A stretch of 64,000 nt of DNA from Leptobrachium leishanense (Eukaryota > Chordata > Amphibia > Anura > Megophryidae): the NCBI GenBank assembly GCA_009667805.1, contig CM019075.1, forward strand, positions 14,461,738 through 14,525,737, read 5' to 3'. A model generated the notes under the pieces. It was not told the origin of the DNA and ran no database searches. It saw only the letters and a list, made by a program, of their open reading frames with translations. A program made the translations under genes and the position numbers. The stretch's first letter is position 1, and every line of letters starts with the position of its first letter. This document shows, piece by piece, positions 1 through 12,500 of this stretch.

Positions 1-1899
1 ATCTCTGCACGTGAATACAACACGTTTGTATATATTGGATTTATCAGCCAAGCCTCCAATATGTCTATATTGGACTTACTGGACCTACCTCGGCAGTTGT
101 CTCCAATATATCAGGGATTATTATTTCATAAGAAACTTATACGAGACACAAATCTCAATCGTTTATATCTCTTAGAAATTATCCTGAATTCTTTTAATTG
201 TCTGTGTTTTGCTTTAAAAAATACAATAATCAATAATCGGATAAAATATATATATATTTATTACGTATACAAAAGAATTTCAAATCTCATATCATGAACA
301 ACAATTTATAAACCACAATCCAACAGCATATAAAAACTAGCTTCACAATATATGTATCTCCGGTTAGTAACTGCATATATGATTAATATCATTTACCTTA
401 TCAGTTAGTAACTAATACACAAATGGTTAATAAACATTTCGGCTTAATACAACATGCATTTCCCAGCAAACAATGTTTAACCAGCCAGCTCTTATAGATA
501 TATATATATATCTCTGCTACATGGATCAACAAAAGATGAGCTAATTTAATAATAAGTAATAAAAACTTATTTAGTGAATCCTCCCCTAATCTCGAGAATT
601 AAACTTCTAATCTTTTGCTTTTTATTTTGTAGTTATATAATTCCTTGCTTATTAGTTTTAATCACAGTAATTTCCAAATTCAATATATATTGGTATCAAT
701 CTTGCAACATGTCTTTAGGAATAAATCCTTATATCCACTTCTTCATATTTCTATCTGCAGAATAGAATTACTTAGAATTTGGATTTTAACCGTATCCGAG
801 AAGTCTCAGTCTGCGTTGCAAAATCTCTACAAATATATTTTTACATTAATTCCTTATTTCATACATTACCTGTCCAATTTGGATGTTGATGAGTCTGCCT
901 TGGAATTTCTATGTGATACTTTGTTTTGGAATATGTGAAAATTATCGATATTAGATAATCAATGCATGCGAGTTAGAGATTTGGTGAGAATATTGATTGC
1001 CTCATGTCTTGGGATCTGAGTGCATCGTGGTGTGAGTCTGCTCGGTTGCTCAGAGTCTCATATGTAATGGATGTCTGAGTGCATTTCGATGCGTCCCGAT
1101 GGCTGGCAATCTCCGACTCCTCAGAGTGTCATGTATAATGAATGTCTGAGCGCATGGTGATGTGACTCTCTCCGCTGGAATCTCTGACTAACTTACCAAA
1201 AACTTTTTCCCGCTTATTATAGCCACACAGTTAATATTAATGATAATATAAATCATTATTTTTACTATCCTGTAGGGCAGTGTTGCACTTCTAATTTATT
1301 CCAATTAATTCCCCAATTTCTTTTTCTCGGTCTTTATCTAGGGTCACAAGGTCAGACTGGCTTAACAAAGAACCTTGTCTTCTAACTAGACTCTAGACTC
1401 TAGACTGTCTCTTGAGATTTATAGCTCTCCTCCCTTTTGGTTGCTAAGAGCCTTATCAGCTAATTCTTTTCTGGTTACAGAATATTCTTCAGTGATTTCT
1501 TTTATTTATCAATTATACTTTCTACAATATTTATTGGAGTATATATTTCATACTGTAATTGTAATAAAATATACCTTGATTATAAACATATATTTTGTGA
1601 ATATAATTCTATATTACAAAACATTTAACTCTTATTCCTATACCCAAAAAACAAAATCTCTTTTGTTTTAAAATTTAAAACAGACCAATAAATTTACTTA
1701 TGACATGTCTTAGCATTATCTCACATTCATTCTAGGTTCCTTCATGTCTGGGGCTTCTTAACCCAGGAATGAACTTTATAAAAAAAAATCTTGTTCATTT
1801 CTAAACCTAGAGAATATTTTGAAAGAAAAACGGTCTTTAAAACAAAATGGCTACAGGCATCCATTTTAAATTTGCCTTTTCTGTGTAATATACCCGACA
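1..1899. other. AT-rich non-coding stretch, no gene recognised
   Basis: Strongly AT-rich sequence with short ATG-initiated frames that show no recognisable domain. The right part (about 1740-1890) has the look of an LTR or other repeat terminus, but I could find no paired copy or target duplication, so no family is assigned. It ends abruptly where a truncated copy of MITE family A begins. Confidence 0.5.
1018..1190. repeat. Degenerate tandem repeat, about 2.5 units
   Basis: Units of roughly 60-75 bp each begin with TCTGAGTGCAT or TCTGAGCGCAT and end near TATAATGAATG or TGTAATGGATG. The units have diverged by substitutions and small indels. No coding potential is seen. Confidence 0.5.
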
Positions 1900-2637
1900 G
1901 AATGCATGCTGAAAACAAGCAAAAAGATCTGGATTAACCTTCGAAGAAGCCGAACAGGAGCTGAACAGGAGCCGAACAGGAGCCGAATCACACAGAGCCG
2001 AAGCAGCTGTGACCTAGAGGAGGCAGTGAATAAATTAGCAAAACCATTTGTATGAATCTGGGAAAATGAAACGCTGTTTGCAAAGAAACTACTGAGCGAA
2101 AATGTCTGAAATTTTCACAGGAGGTCCAGGGAATGATAATAAAGAGGGCTGTTACAGAAAAAATAAGCAAACTGAAAAAAAATCAAAAAAAAATCGGACT
2201 TTTAATTTTTTTTAAAAAAATTCAGCAAAATGCTTAAAGTATCCTAAAAAATCTATAAATAAAGAGACTTTTTGCTGCAGAATTTTATAATGAACGGTTT
2301 ATTAGATATTGGATTAAAACAGGAATATTTTTAACATTGAAGCCTATGGGATTCTCCTGAATAAATTTGCCGAATTAAACCACCGAATGGCAGGGCATTA
2401 GGGGAACCTTTCACTGCTGGTTTGTGTTCTCTGAATAGCCGAAGCACTGTTTTTTCATGGGGATTTCACTGCCCTCGAACAGGGACCGAACAGTCACCGT
2501 ATGTGCAGGCAATTCGACAGGATTTGGTGTATTGCCTGCTCTCTGAATAGCCGAATGGCCAGGAAAGGTAACCGAACGCTGATTTTCAGCGTTCGGTTAC
2601 CTTTCTCAAGCAATTCGAATCTCTTTGGATAACCCTG
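1900..2637. mobile_element. MITE family A, left-truncated copy
   Basis: The sequence matches the interior and right end of the complete family A copy at 7371-8263, ending in the terminal motif GGATAACCCTG at 2637. The left TIR is missing: homology begins abruptly at 1900 with GAATGCATGCTGAAAAC. There is no transposase. The right subterminal hairpin, built from GGTAACCGAACGCTG and its inverse, is present. Confidence 0.8.
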
Positions 2638-4223
2638 AAAGTGAAGCAAATATCAACGAGCATATTCTAGCTAAAATGCAAATCAGTAGAACGGATAAAT
2701 TAGCGCGTATTTAAACAAATAGATTACACACACACACACATACAGTATAATGTCAAAATAGAGACAAATTCACAGAATTAATACACTTAATACTTATCCA
2801 CTCCCAGGCTTTCTTATGATGATGGTATGAGTGGGAAAGATGAGGGAGTTGTTGCTCATGTTTCCTCCATTTCGGAGATAAGTCTCTCCTCTCCCTCAAT
2901 AAAGACAAAGTTAGCTTTCTGAAATAATTATTTACTCACACTGTAGCAAGTGCGCAAAAAAGATTATACATTACTGCTGTGTCACTTCAAAAATTGCCTC
3001 AATTAGTATAGTGAACTTAAATACAGTATACAAATGAGTTTATTCATCAACTTATTGCTTAGCTCTTGGAGTTACTTTATTTATTTCACATACGCCCAGG
3101 TGAGACAACCCCCCTCCCTTCCAGAATACATTACAGATAACAACAGGCTCCAGCCACCGGACAATAGAAAAGCTCCAATCACTGGACAATAGAAATAACA
3201 GTCATCACAAGGGAATGTTCACCCTTGCTTCTCTAAATAGTGTGCTTAGGGAAACCCAGGATGTTAGAGTGCAAGCTCTTGAGCAAGGGGCCTCTCCTAC
3301 TGTTTAATGAGTGCAAAATATAACAACTTATAACTGTAACATACAGATACACACTTTGACAACAGCATAGCACATCACACAACACTCTACACTATATACA
3401 GAGACAATAAACTGTAAAGCAAAATACTTGCAAATAAACATTGGGGTGGCCGTTTTATCACAGGTTGCTTTGTATGCTTCCGGCCTGTTCAGTACAAAAA
3501 TGACTGCAGCTCATTAAAATGTATCGATTTTGGAGTGCTATTTGATGCTAAAACACCCACTATTCATGTGCGTGATTCTTAAAATTGACCGTCAGTCATT
3601 TACTAGAGTGAGCACTTTAACTATAAGGCACAGCAATCTTCAGACAGACACAGGCAAAATTACTGAAACCCAAATGCACCTAATAACATACAAAACAACA
3701 AATCACTGAATTCTGGCCGAGTTATACCAGAACAATTAAGCTATTCATAATTACTATCACGCAGATACTACACAAAATTAACAAGGGAATACAGTATTGC
3801 AAAGTGTAACGAATATCAAAAGCATCTACTAAATAAAAACCTACAAATCAATACAATGGAAAAACCTGCACCTATTTATCCAAGTAATAATAGAACTAGG
3901 AATATATATATATTTAGCAGACTATAATAATAGGGAATATATAACAGATTGATACAGCCAGTAATACTTATCCAGTCGTTGGTTTTCATATGCTGATGGT
4001 GATGGTAAAAAGACAAAGGTTAGACTGATTTCTTCTGTCCTTTGCTTACCCTTTTCCATTACCCCTGCCCCTCCCCTTTCTGTTATCTGCCCCCGAGACC
4101 CAATCCCAGCGATACCCTGAAACAAAAGGGTGAACCATTGTAACTCCTCCCAACTTTCAACTCTTTTCTTTAAACAGGGAAATTGCTTAAACATTTTTCG
4201 TTCCCATCCAGTCTCTCATCAGT
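2638..4223. repeat. Composite dispersed repeat, also present inverted at 21.6-23.0 kb
   Basis: Two related sub-blocks, about 2640-3095 and 3550-4010, each contain a version of TAATACTTATCCA followed by a stretch matching ATGATGATGG. Both are found in inverted orientation and with similar spacing (about 1.2 kb) at about 22590-23045 and 21585-22015. A short block at about 3395-3470 (AAATAAACATTGGG) recurs near 23790-23840 in direct orientation. A (CA)n tract lies near 2730. No protein domain is visible, and the family is not recognised. Confidence 0.55.
3265..3305 (+). repeat. Partial SINE/LINE-like 3' tail
   Basis: The words GCAAGCTCTTGAGCAAGGGG and CCTCTCCTACTG resemble the 3' tail motif widespread in amphibian and fish interspersed repeats (TTGTAAGCTCTTGAGCAG). 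A fuller copy lies at 40568-40700. Only the tail is present. Confidence 0.4.
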
Positions 4224-4447
4224 ATTTATCCTCAGGTTTTAAGCCCCAGGGGTTTCACATCAGGTCGACATTACTGGGAAGTGGAGACTAGCGGGGACGG
4301 CTGGATTATAGGTATGGCCTATCCCAGTATAGACAGGGGGGGACGTTACTCATACAGTAATTATACTGGAGTCGAAACTACCATTTACGGTGTGGTTATC
4401 CATCAGAAATATGGAATACAGAAATACATTGGTGATAACAAGTCGTA
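4224..4447 (+). pseudogene. TRIM B30.2 (PRY-SPRY) fragment
   Basis: This is an exon fragment of a TRIM-type gene. Translation gives the start of the SPRY core (GRHYWEVETSGDGWIIGMAY, then PSIDRGGRYSYSNYTGV) and stops at about the GDNKS motif. The RING, B-boxes, coiled coil and SPRY C-terminus are absent. Within the variable stretch it carries the GVETTIYGVVIHQKYGIQKY type of sequence, which groups it with the pseudogene at 38.2 kb rather than with TRIM-1 or TRIM-2. Homology ends at 4447, where an unrelated short repeat begins. It cannot encode a functional protein. Confidence 0.85.
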
Positions 4448-4650
4448 GAGGTGGGGGCCCGCGAGGCCCAAGAAGACCGAAACGATCGTCGGGGGTTGCT
4501 GCACCTCTCGTGCAGGGATGATGTCCTTGGCAATCAGTACTGGCCACCCTTTTTGGGTGAGAGCAGACTGATTTGCATATGGAGCATTCATCCCTGTAAT
4601 GGCACATACAAGCTAAAACCTTGTGAGACCTGAGCGGGCCCCACCGTAGA
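4448..4650. mobile_element. Short MITE-like repeat with imperfect terminal inverted repeats
   Basis: The left end reads GTGGGGGCCCGC and the right end GCGGGCCCCAC, an imperfect inverted pair about 190 bp apart, with GTAGAG just outside each end. The interior has no coding potential. It abuts the broken TRIM fragment, but the right flank is not TRIM sequence, so the insertion point cannot be proved. Family unknown. Confidence 0.4.
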
Positions 4651-4721
4651 GCAGGCCACTAGTGCCATTGCTCGTTCTCAGGACCCTCACAAACCTCTCT
4701 TCTCCTCACTCTGAATATATA

Positions 4722-5160
4722 CAGGGTTATTCAAAGAGATCCGAATGGCTGCCGACAGGTAACCAAATGCTGAAAATCAGCCTCCAGTTACCTTTCTTGG
4801 CCATTCGGCTATCCAGAGAGCAGGCAGTTCGCCAAATGTTGGTGAATTGCCTGCACATACGGTGCCTGTTCGGTGCCTGTTCAAGGGCAGTGAAATCCCC
4901 ATAGCTTCGTCTATTCAGAGAACACAAACCAGCAGAGAAAGGTTCCCGAAATGCCCTGCCATTCGGTGGTTTCATTCGGCAAGTTTATTCAGGCAAATCC
5001 CATAGGCTTCTATGTTAAAAATATTCCCGTTTTAATCCAATATCTAATAAACCGTTTATTATAATATTATGCAGTAAAGAGTCTCTTTATTTATACATTT
5101 TTTGGGATATTTAAAGCATTTTTCTGTATTTTTTTGCCCAAAACCTTTTGCCGATTTTTT
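4722..5160. mobile_element. MITE family A, right-truncated copy
   Basis: It begins CAGGGTTATTCAAAGAG and carries the GGTAACC...GGTTACC subterminal hairpin. Homology to the copy at 41954-42895 is lost near 5160, where sequence matching 43204 onward joins directly. Both copies share the same left flank (CTCTGAATATATA), so this is a block-duplicated insertion that later lost its right half plus about 300 bp of flank. Confidence 0.75.
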
Positions 5161-5162
5161 TA

Positions 5163-5785
5163 ATCTCCATAACATATATATATATAAATATGCTTGGTCA
5201 GAATTAATCTCCAAGGTTTGCAGGAAGAGCAGGAAACGCTCGGGTTGGCTTATTGGAGATTTGACCCCTGGTTCTTCCTTTTTTCCATAATAATTTAATG
5301 AATTTAAAATTCTCATCAATAAACAGCACATAATGCACAAAGTTACAAAAAAACCATGTAACAGTAACCGTCTGTAAAGAGCGGAAAATCAACCAGGAAA
5401 AGTAAATCCATATTGAAAGAACCACAGTGTGGAAATGGGGGTGAGATTCACATGTCGGGTAATGGGGAGGAAAAGGAATAACATTTTTGAGGGAGGGTCA
5501 TTTGAACAGCAGCCACGTGGTCCATAAGAGGTTGGTTGTATTGGTGCCATGATGTTGCATAAAGTTCAGAGTAAGGGTTAGTAGTTGGCAGCATTGAGGC
5601 GAGATACTGGTGGAGTGAGACGAATACTTAAAGAGGTAAGCAAACCTGTTTTCCAACAAACTGGGAAACTTCGGGATGGGTTTTATATTTCAGCATCTGA
5701 CAGGGTGAGACTCAGACCTTCACATTTACTGTAATTCATTTTAAAGCCAGAAAAAGAGCCAAATACATCTAAGAGAGACATACTA
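5163..5785. repeat. Block-duplicated sequence, paralogous to 43203-43824
   Basis: The stretch from ATCTCCATAA through CTAAGAGAGACATA aligns almost without gaps to 43203-43824. No ORF is shared with conservation suggesting coding. It shows that the TRIM fragment at 4.2 kb and the pseudogene at 38 kb lie in copies of one larger duplicated block. Confidence 0.8.
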
Positions 5786-6245
5786 CAGGGTAATCCAAAG
5801 AGATCCGAATTGCTTGAGAAAGGTAACCGAACGCTGAAATTCAGCATTCGGTTACCTTTCCTGGCCATTCGGCTATCCAGAGAGCAGGCAATTCGCTAAA
5901 TCCTGGCGAATTGCCTGCACATACGGTGCCTGTTCGGTGCCTGTTCGAGGGCAGTGAAATCCCCATGAAAAAGCACTGCTTCGGCTATTCAGAGAACACA
6001 AACCAGCAGTGAAAGGTTCCCCTAATGCCCTGCCATTCGGTGGTTTAATTCGGCAAGTTTATTCAGGCGAATCCCATAGGGTTCAATGTTAAAAATATTC
6101 CCGTTTTAATTCAATATCTAATAAACCGTTCATTATAAAATTCTGCAGTAAAGGGTCTCTTTATTTATAGATTTTTTTAGGATATTTTAAGCATTTTTCT
6201 GAATTATTATTAATTTTTTTAAAAGTCCGATTTTTTTTTTTTTAA

Positions 6246-8353
6246 CCACTTGGCTGCTATGGACGCGCTCAGCGCGTCCAGCCAAGTGGTTCTCCTGTGC
6301 TATGGACGCGCTGAGCGCGTCCATGCACAGGAGGCAGCAATCCGCCGGATTCTGGTGGATTGATGCGCCCCCCCGGTGCGGGCTGACATCTTGGATGTCA
6401 GCCCAGCACTCCGGGACCCGGCGGGGACATTAGATGTCATTGCGGCGACGCAATGACATCTAATTCAGGCGCCCCCCCGCATGTGCGGAGGAGGCGCCTG
6501 AAAGGGAGGGGGGGGGAGGTCCTTCGGACCTCTCTCTCTCCCGATCGCCGGGGAGCAGGGAGTTAATACAGGCACCGCTTGGAAGGGCACAGCCTGCCCT
6601 TCCAAACGGTGGCTGTTATTAACCCCTGGGGAGCCGGATCACGAATCGGCACTGAAAAGCGCCGGTTCGTGATCCTTTCCCGGAGCAGGCCGACATCTTG
6701 GATGTTGGCCAAGCCTCCGAGAACTCCCCCTGAAGACTGGCGTCATCGTGCATAGCACGATGACGCCAGTCCTGGAGTTAACCCCTAGCTGCCACCAATG
6801 GTGGAGATAGGGGGTTACAATGAACCCCCTATCTCCCGATCCGTAAAAGCTAGGGGTTAAAGTTTGGTACTGTTGGATTGGCCAGATCATGGCCGTTCCA
6901 ACGATACCAAACATGACTGTGAAAAAAGTTTTTAAAAAAAATAAAAATTCTAAATAAAAATAAAAAAATATTTAAAAAAAAAATAAACAAGTTTTTTTTT
7001 TTGGTTTGTTAATGCAGCAATATTGTTCCCATTTCAATTATAATGTGAACAATGATGCTGCACTAACGATTTTTGTATGCGGTGCGTGTGTTTAAAATCA
7101 CGTAATTTTCCCAAAAATAAAATGTAACGAGACCCCGTTTCTAATTTTTTTAACAAGCGCACCCCATACAAAATATAACCGCAATTGCTCGCATGTTAAA
7201 ATGTGAAAAAAACACTTTACACGTTGTAAATTATTGAAAATTCATATTTTATTGCATTTTTTGTTATAATATACAGACAGGTCATGACGTATACATATAA
7301 TAATGACATATTATGAATCTGCCGAGTCTGCCGGAAAGAACGATATATAATATGTCATATACTAAAATAACAGGGTTATCCAAAGAGATTCGAAAAGTCA
7401 CCGCACGTTCGGTGACTTTTCGTTCTCTTCAATTCGGTTCCTTTTGCCGATTGCATTTCGGTGACCCTGCGGTGTATTCAGCAAGCACCACAGGGTCCCC
7501 GAATTGCAGGGAAAAGCTGCCGAAAACCTGAAGAAAACTAACCGAATGCACGCTGAAAACAAGCAAAAACATCTGGATTAACCTTCGAAAAAGCCGAACA
7601 GGAGCCGAACAGGAGCCGAATCACACAGAGCCGAAGCAGCTGTGACGTAGAGGAGGCAGTGAATAAATTAGCAAAACCATTTGTATGAATCTGGGAAAAT
7701 GAAACGCTGTTTGCAAAGAAACTACTGAGCGAAAATGTCTGAAATTTTCACAGGAGGTCCAGGGAATGATCATAAAGAGGGCTGTTACAGAAAAAATAAG
7801 TAAACTGAAAAAAAAAAAAAATCGGACTTTTAAATTTTTTTTAAAAATTCAGAAAAATGCTTAAAGTATCCTAAAAAATCTATAAATAAAGAGACTTTTT
7901 GCTGCAGAATTTTATAATGAACGGTTTATTAGATATTGAATTAAAACGGGAATATTTTTAACATTGAAGCCTATGGGATTCTCCTGAATAAACTTGCCGA
8001 ATGAAAACACCGAATGGCAGGGCATTAGGGGAACCTTTCACTGCTGGTTTGTGTTCTCTGAATAGCCGAAGCAGTGCTTTTTCATGGGGATTCACTGCCC
8101 TCGAACAGGGACCGAACAGGCACCGTATGTGCAGGCAATTCGCCAGGATTTGGCGAATTGCCTGCTCTCTGGATAGCCGAATGGCCAGGAAAGGTAACCG
8201 AACCCTGATTTTCAGCGTTCGGTTACCTTTCTCAAGCAATTCGAATCTCTTTGGATAACCCTGTAAGCCTTCAAAACACGTTTAAACATGATGAGCAAAA
8301 CCGGTAAAAATGACCTCAGCACAGAGGCGTGAAACGCCTCAGCAGCGAAAGGG
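6246..8353. mobile_element. piggyBac-like MITE flanked by TTAA
   Basis: Bounded on both sides by TTAA (6242-6245 and 8354-8357), with ends CCACTTGGCTGC and GCAGCGAAAGGG, an imperfect inverted pair resembling piggyBac termini. The uninterrupted target is visible at about 47330-47352 in another family A copy (TTTTTTAAGTTTACTT). The interior has GC-rich palindromes (GGACGCGCTCAGCGCGTCC at about 6260) and AT-rich filler but no transposase. Its right arm hosts a further family A copy. Confidence 0.8.
7371..8263. mobile_element. MITE family A, complete copy
   Basis: Complete element with left TIR CAGGGTTATCCAAAGAG, right TIR CTCTTTGGATAACCCTG, and TAA on both sides as a probable 3-bp target duplication. 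Just inside the left TIR is the hairpin AAAGTCACCGCACG / CGGTGACTTTT; just inside the right TIR is GGTAACCGAA / TTCGGTTACC. The interior has poly-A/T tracts and no transposase. It sits inside the piggyBac-like MITE, which is itself inside another family A copy. Confidence 0.9.
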
Positions 8354-8786
8354 TTAAGTTTACTTATTTTTTCTGTAACAGCCCTTTTTATTATCATTCA
8401 TTGGATCATATGTAAATTTCAGACATTTTCGCTCAGTAGTTTCTTTGCAAACAGCGTTTCACTTTTCAAACATTCACTGTTTTCCTAATTTATTCACCTC
8501 CCTCGTCTGCTGTGTCGGCTTTTTCCGGAGGCTGCGCTGTGTGTGATCGGCTCCTGCTCGGGTTTTTCCGTGGTCTTCGGCGGGTTAATCCAGATGCTTT
8601 TGCGGGGTTTTGCGGTTCGTTTTCGTCGGGTTTGCGGCAGCTTTTCCCTGCAATTTGGGGACCCTGTGGTGCTTGCTGAATACACCGCAGGGTCACCGAA
8701 ATGGGATCGGCAAAAGGAACCGAATTGAAGAGAACGAAAAGTCACCGAACGTGCAGTGACTTTTCGAATCTCTTTGAATTTCCCTG

Positions 8787-8938
8787 ATATGGTTTGGGAG
8801 CTGTGTGAGACCCGAGAGAACGGTGAATATCACCAGTTCGTGTCCTAGCTATCCAAGTCAGAGATCGTTCAATATAAAGATCTTGGTATTATCGCTGCTT
8901 GCGATCTTGTCTCCAATCCACCTAGGTCCTTTGTTTTT
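8787..8938. repeat. Flank of the block duplication up to the LINE insertion
   Basis: TATGGTTTGGGAGCTGTGTG continues the block also seen at 43824-43870, followed by unique-looking sequence. It ends with CCTAGGTCCTTTGTTTTT (8921-8938), the first copy of the LINE target-site duplication. Confidence 0.7.
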
Positions 8939-9515
8939 TAAATTCAACAGGTTTTTATTGAGGGAGAATAGACAATACAGATAAGCGTAAATGCAATAGA
9001 GTCTCGTATCAGATATGGTGCGGACGTGAGACCCGTCAACAAAACATGTATAATTGCAAACGTTTCAAACCACTCCCTCAGTTGTTCTATAGTTTAAAGA
9101 GCAATACGTAGATGAGACTACAACATCTAATGCTGAAATTTAAAGAACAGGAGAGAAGCGTCAAGAAAAAAAAAGAGAGAGAGAAAAAAAAAAGGGGGGG
9201 GGAAAGAATAAAGAAACAACTGTTGTTTGATGTACTGTTGGTAGAGAGGGGAAAGCCCCACATAAATGCCCCCAAGGCGCATTAAAGGGAAAAGAAGAGG
9301 GGGAGGGAGGAGGAGAGAAAGGAAGGGAGAGGGGGTAAAGCCGCGGGCCCGACCTCGCCAGACCTTCGTCTAACCTGAGAAAGCAATGCGAGCAGAGGCC
9401 GGAGAAGCAAACGCCGTCAGCCATGGCGACCAGACAGCCTCAAAGTGGGCCATTCTATCTAGAACCACTGCCGTCAGGCGTTCCATCGTAACCATGTGCC
9501 AAATTTTGGCTTCTA

Positions 9516-12500
9516 TCAGCTGGCACGGGGGCCCTTCCAGGTCTTAGCCAAGCAGATGCGTACCGCAGCGCACACCCTAGAGACCAGAGAATGTTCGCCG
9601 CGTGCAAGGCGTGAACCGGGGTGCGGGCAGTTAAGGAGTGCTGTCCAGGGGTCCGGACACAAATGTGTCCCTAGTGCCCTGCTCAAGTCACCAAACACCT
9701 CCGTCCAGATAGTCCGGACCATGCCACAGTCCCACCATGCATGCATATACGTCCCCTCTTCACCACATCCCCTGAAGCAAGTCGACGGCGTCCCCGGGTA
9801 CATCTTTGCGAGGCGTCGCGGGTGGATATACCACCTTGCCATGACCTTGTAACAGTTCTCGCGAACCGCGGTACAGATTGTGACCCAGGAGGTCCTGTCA
9901 ATAATGTCTGCCCACTCGTCGCCCTCCGGAGAGCTCCCTAGATCCTCTTCCCACCTCGCAACGTAAGGCGCCTCCTGCGGAAAGGTCCCATCAAGGATGA
10001 GGGAGTAGAGCGAGGATATCAAGCCGCGCCCTCTATGCTTCCGACGACAGCAGGTCTCATAAAGGGTCAGTCTGCGGTCCGGCGTCTCTTTTAAGGCAGG
10101 GTTTCTCAACTCCAGTCCTCGGGACCCACTACAGGCCAGATTTTGCAGATCACCTTGGGGAAATGCAGACTGAATGCTGCAATCACTGAGCAGCTAATTA
10201 GATCACCTGTGCTGTGCCTCGGATATCCCACAAACCAGGCCTGTTAGTGGGTCCTGAGGATACGAGTTGAGAAACACTGCTCTAAGGGTTCCCCTGACAA
10301 AATGTAGCAGTTGAAGGGCTCTGAATGTCTCCGAGGTGGGTAGCACTTTCGACTCCCTTAGATAACCGAGGGTGACCGGGCGGCCCTGCAAAGTCAGATC
10401 ACGCAGTTCTGTGATGTCAGATCTGAGCCACCAATTGAACGCCCTAGGAGGGTTTCCCTCCGGGAACCTCGGGTTCCAGAATAAAGATTGGAGGCCCGAT
10501 CCCGGGGGGGACAGACCATCTCCATCTCTATAGAGGTTCCATAAGCGCAATGAATGCTACAGCATGGGGCTATTGTGGAGTGTCCGGGGAGTGGCTTTAG
10601 GGGTCCATTGAAGCGTGCACAATAGCTGTGGTCCCCCCATATCTTGTTCTAGGGTAGTCCAGAGCGGGGCCCCGCTTCTTAGGTTAATCATAGAGAGCAT
10701 CGCAAATTGGGTCGCTTGGTAGTAGGTGTAGAGGTGTGGGACTCCCATGCCTCCCCGTCGTCTGGATTGAAACATAAGGTTTTTGGGTAACCGGCCTCGA
10801 CGACCTCCCCAAATAAAAGAGTGGATGGCCGACTGAAGAAAAGTCAGGTCAGCCCTGCGAATAGGGATTGTCAGTGTTCTGAAAAGGTACAGCAGCTTCG
10901 GGAGCAGGGTCATCTTGACCGCATATATCCGACCAAAGAGTGAAAGGTTCAAATGGGACCACGTTGACAGCAATGCGTGGAGGGTGGGAAGCAATACCCC
11001 GTAATTAGCCGTGTACAACTGATCCCAAGTGGGAGTCAGCCGGGTCCCCAGGGAGCCCATAGATGACCGGCTCCATCGAAAAGGGAACCGATCTCTAATC
11101 ACTGCCTTCTCCCCCTCCGTTAGGTTAAGGTCAAGCACCTCGCTCTTGTCTGCATTAAGTTTATAGCCCGAGACCCTACCGTAGTCCCTCAGGGCCCTCA
11201 TCAGATTGGGGAGGGTGGTGATGGGCGAGGTCAGGCACAGGAGAACATCATCAGCAAAAAGAGACAGCTTGTATGGATTTCCCCTTACTTCCACCCCCCG
11301 AACATCAGGGTGGTCCCTAATATACGCCGCCAGGGGTTCTATAGATAGGGCGAATAGGAGCGGCGACAGGGGGCAACCCTGTCGGGTCCCGTTTAAAATA
11401 AAGAAGGGGGCCGAGAGGAACCCTCCCGTGTCGACCTGCGCCCTGGGGCCCGCATATAAAGCCTGTATTGCCGTCAAAAGGTCTCCCCGTATTCCAAAGG
11501 AGGTCAATGTCACCCATAAATAATTCCAATCAACTCGGTCAAAGGCCTTTTCGGCGTCTAGAGAGAGGAGAAAAGTACTTCCGCCCAAGGTTTTAGCAAC
11601 CTGGATCAGATTAAGGGCCCTTCTGATATTATCCGGGGCCTCTCTACCGGGGATAAAGCCCACCTGGTCAGGATGGATAACCTCGGCGATATAGCGACCA
11701 ATTCTGTTAGCCAAAATTTTGGCGTAGATCTTCATGTCCACGTTTATCAGGGAGATGGGCCTATAACTGGGGCATACCGCTGGGTCCTTGCCTGGCTTGG
11801 GGATGACCACAATTCGGGCCAGGAGCATGTCTTAAGACGGGACCTCCTTTCCCTTCACGTAGGTATTAAACAGTCTGGTCAAGGGCTGGAGCAGGGCCGG
11901 ACTCAATCCCTTATAGTAGGGGACCGAGAAACCGTCCGGGCCCGGGGATTTAGATGAATGTAAATGTTTAATCACCTCTGCAACTTCCTCCGTTGAGATG
12001 GGGGCTGCCATATCCACGCGCTGCGGGTGGCTGAAGGCAAATTGGTGCGACTGAGAAATTCCCGGATAAGTTCCTCCCCTGCTGGACCAGGTGTCGCAGT
12101 AGTGCCGTTATAGAGGGACGCATAATAAGAGCAGAAGGCCCTTGAAATGTCCCGGGGGTTAGAGGTCATCTCGCCAGAGCTAAGGCGCGCACTGTACGCT
12201 CCCGGGTCTGCTGCTTCAGCCGGTGGGCCAGAAGGGTGTCAGGTTTGTTGCTCTTCTCAAAGAACTTTCGACCCGTCCACTGAAGAGCCGCCTGAACCTG
12301 ACGGGACAACAACATGTTGAGACTCCCCCTGGCCTCCAGCAACTCCCTCAACAGAATGGCGTCCCCAGTCCTTTTATGCTCACGCTCTAAGTCGCTCACC
12401 TTAGTTGTCAGTGACACCATCTCAGCCGCCCTTTCTCGCTTGTGGCGGGACGCTATAGCGATAAGTTTGCCGCGCATGAACGCCTTGTGCGCCTCCCACA

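Larger units (their letters stand above)
5786..8786. mobile_element. MITE family A, copy interrupted by a piggyBac-like MITE
   Basis: The left end is CAGGGTAATCCAAAGAG and the right end GAATTTCCCTG. The copy is about 0.9 kb once the internal piggyBac-like insertion (6246-8353) is excluded. The uninterrupted paralogous site lies at 43818-43835 (GAGACATATGGTTTGGG), so the insertion postdates the block duplication. The left junction carries about three extra bases relative to the empty site. Confidence 0.85.

Noticed and set aside
4448..4650. snRNA-like gene next to the TRIM fragment
   Set aside because: No match to U1, U2, 7SK or other RNA consensus that I could recall; imperfect terminal inverted repeats favour a MITE.
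9161..9424. Minus-strand Phe/Leu-rich ORFs
   Set aside because: In the LINE 3' UTR over homopurine runs; low complexity only.
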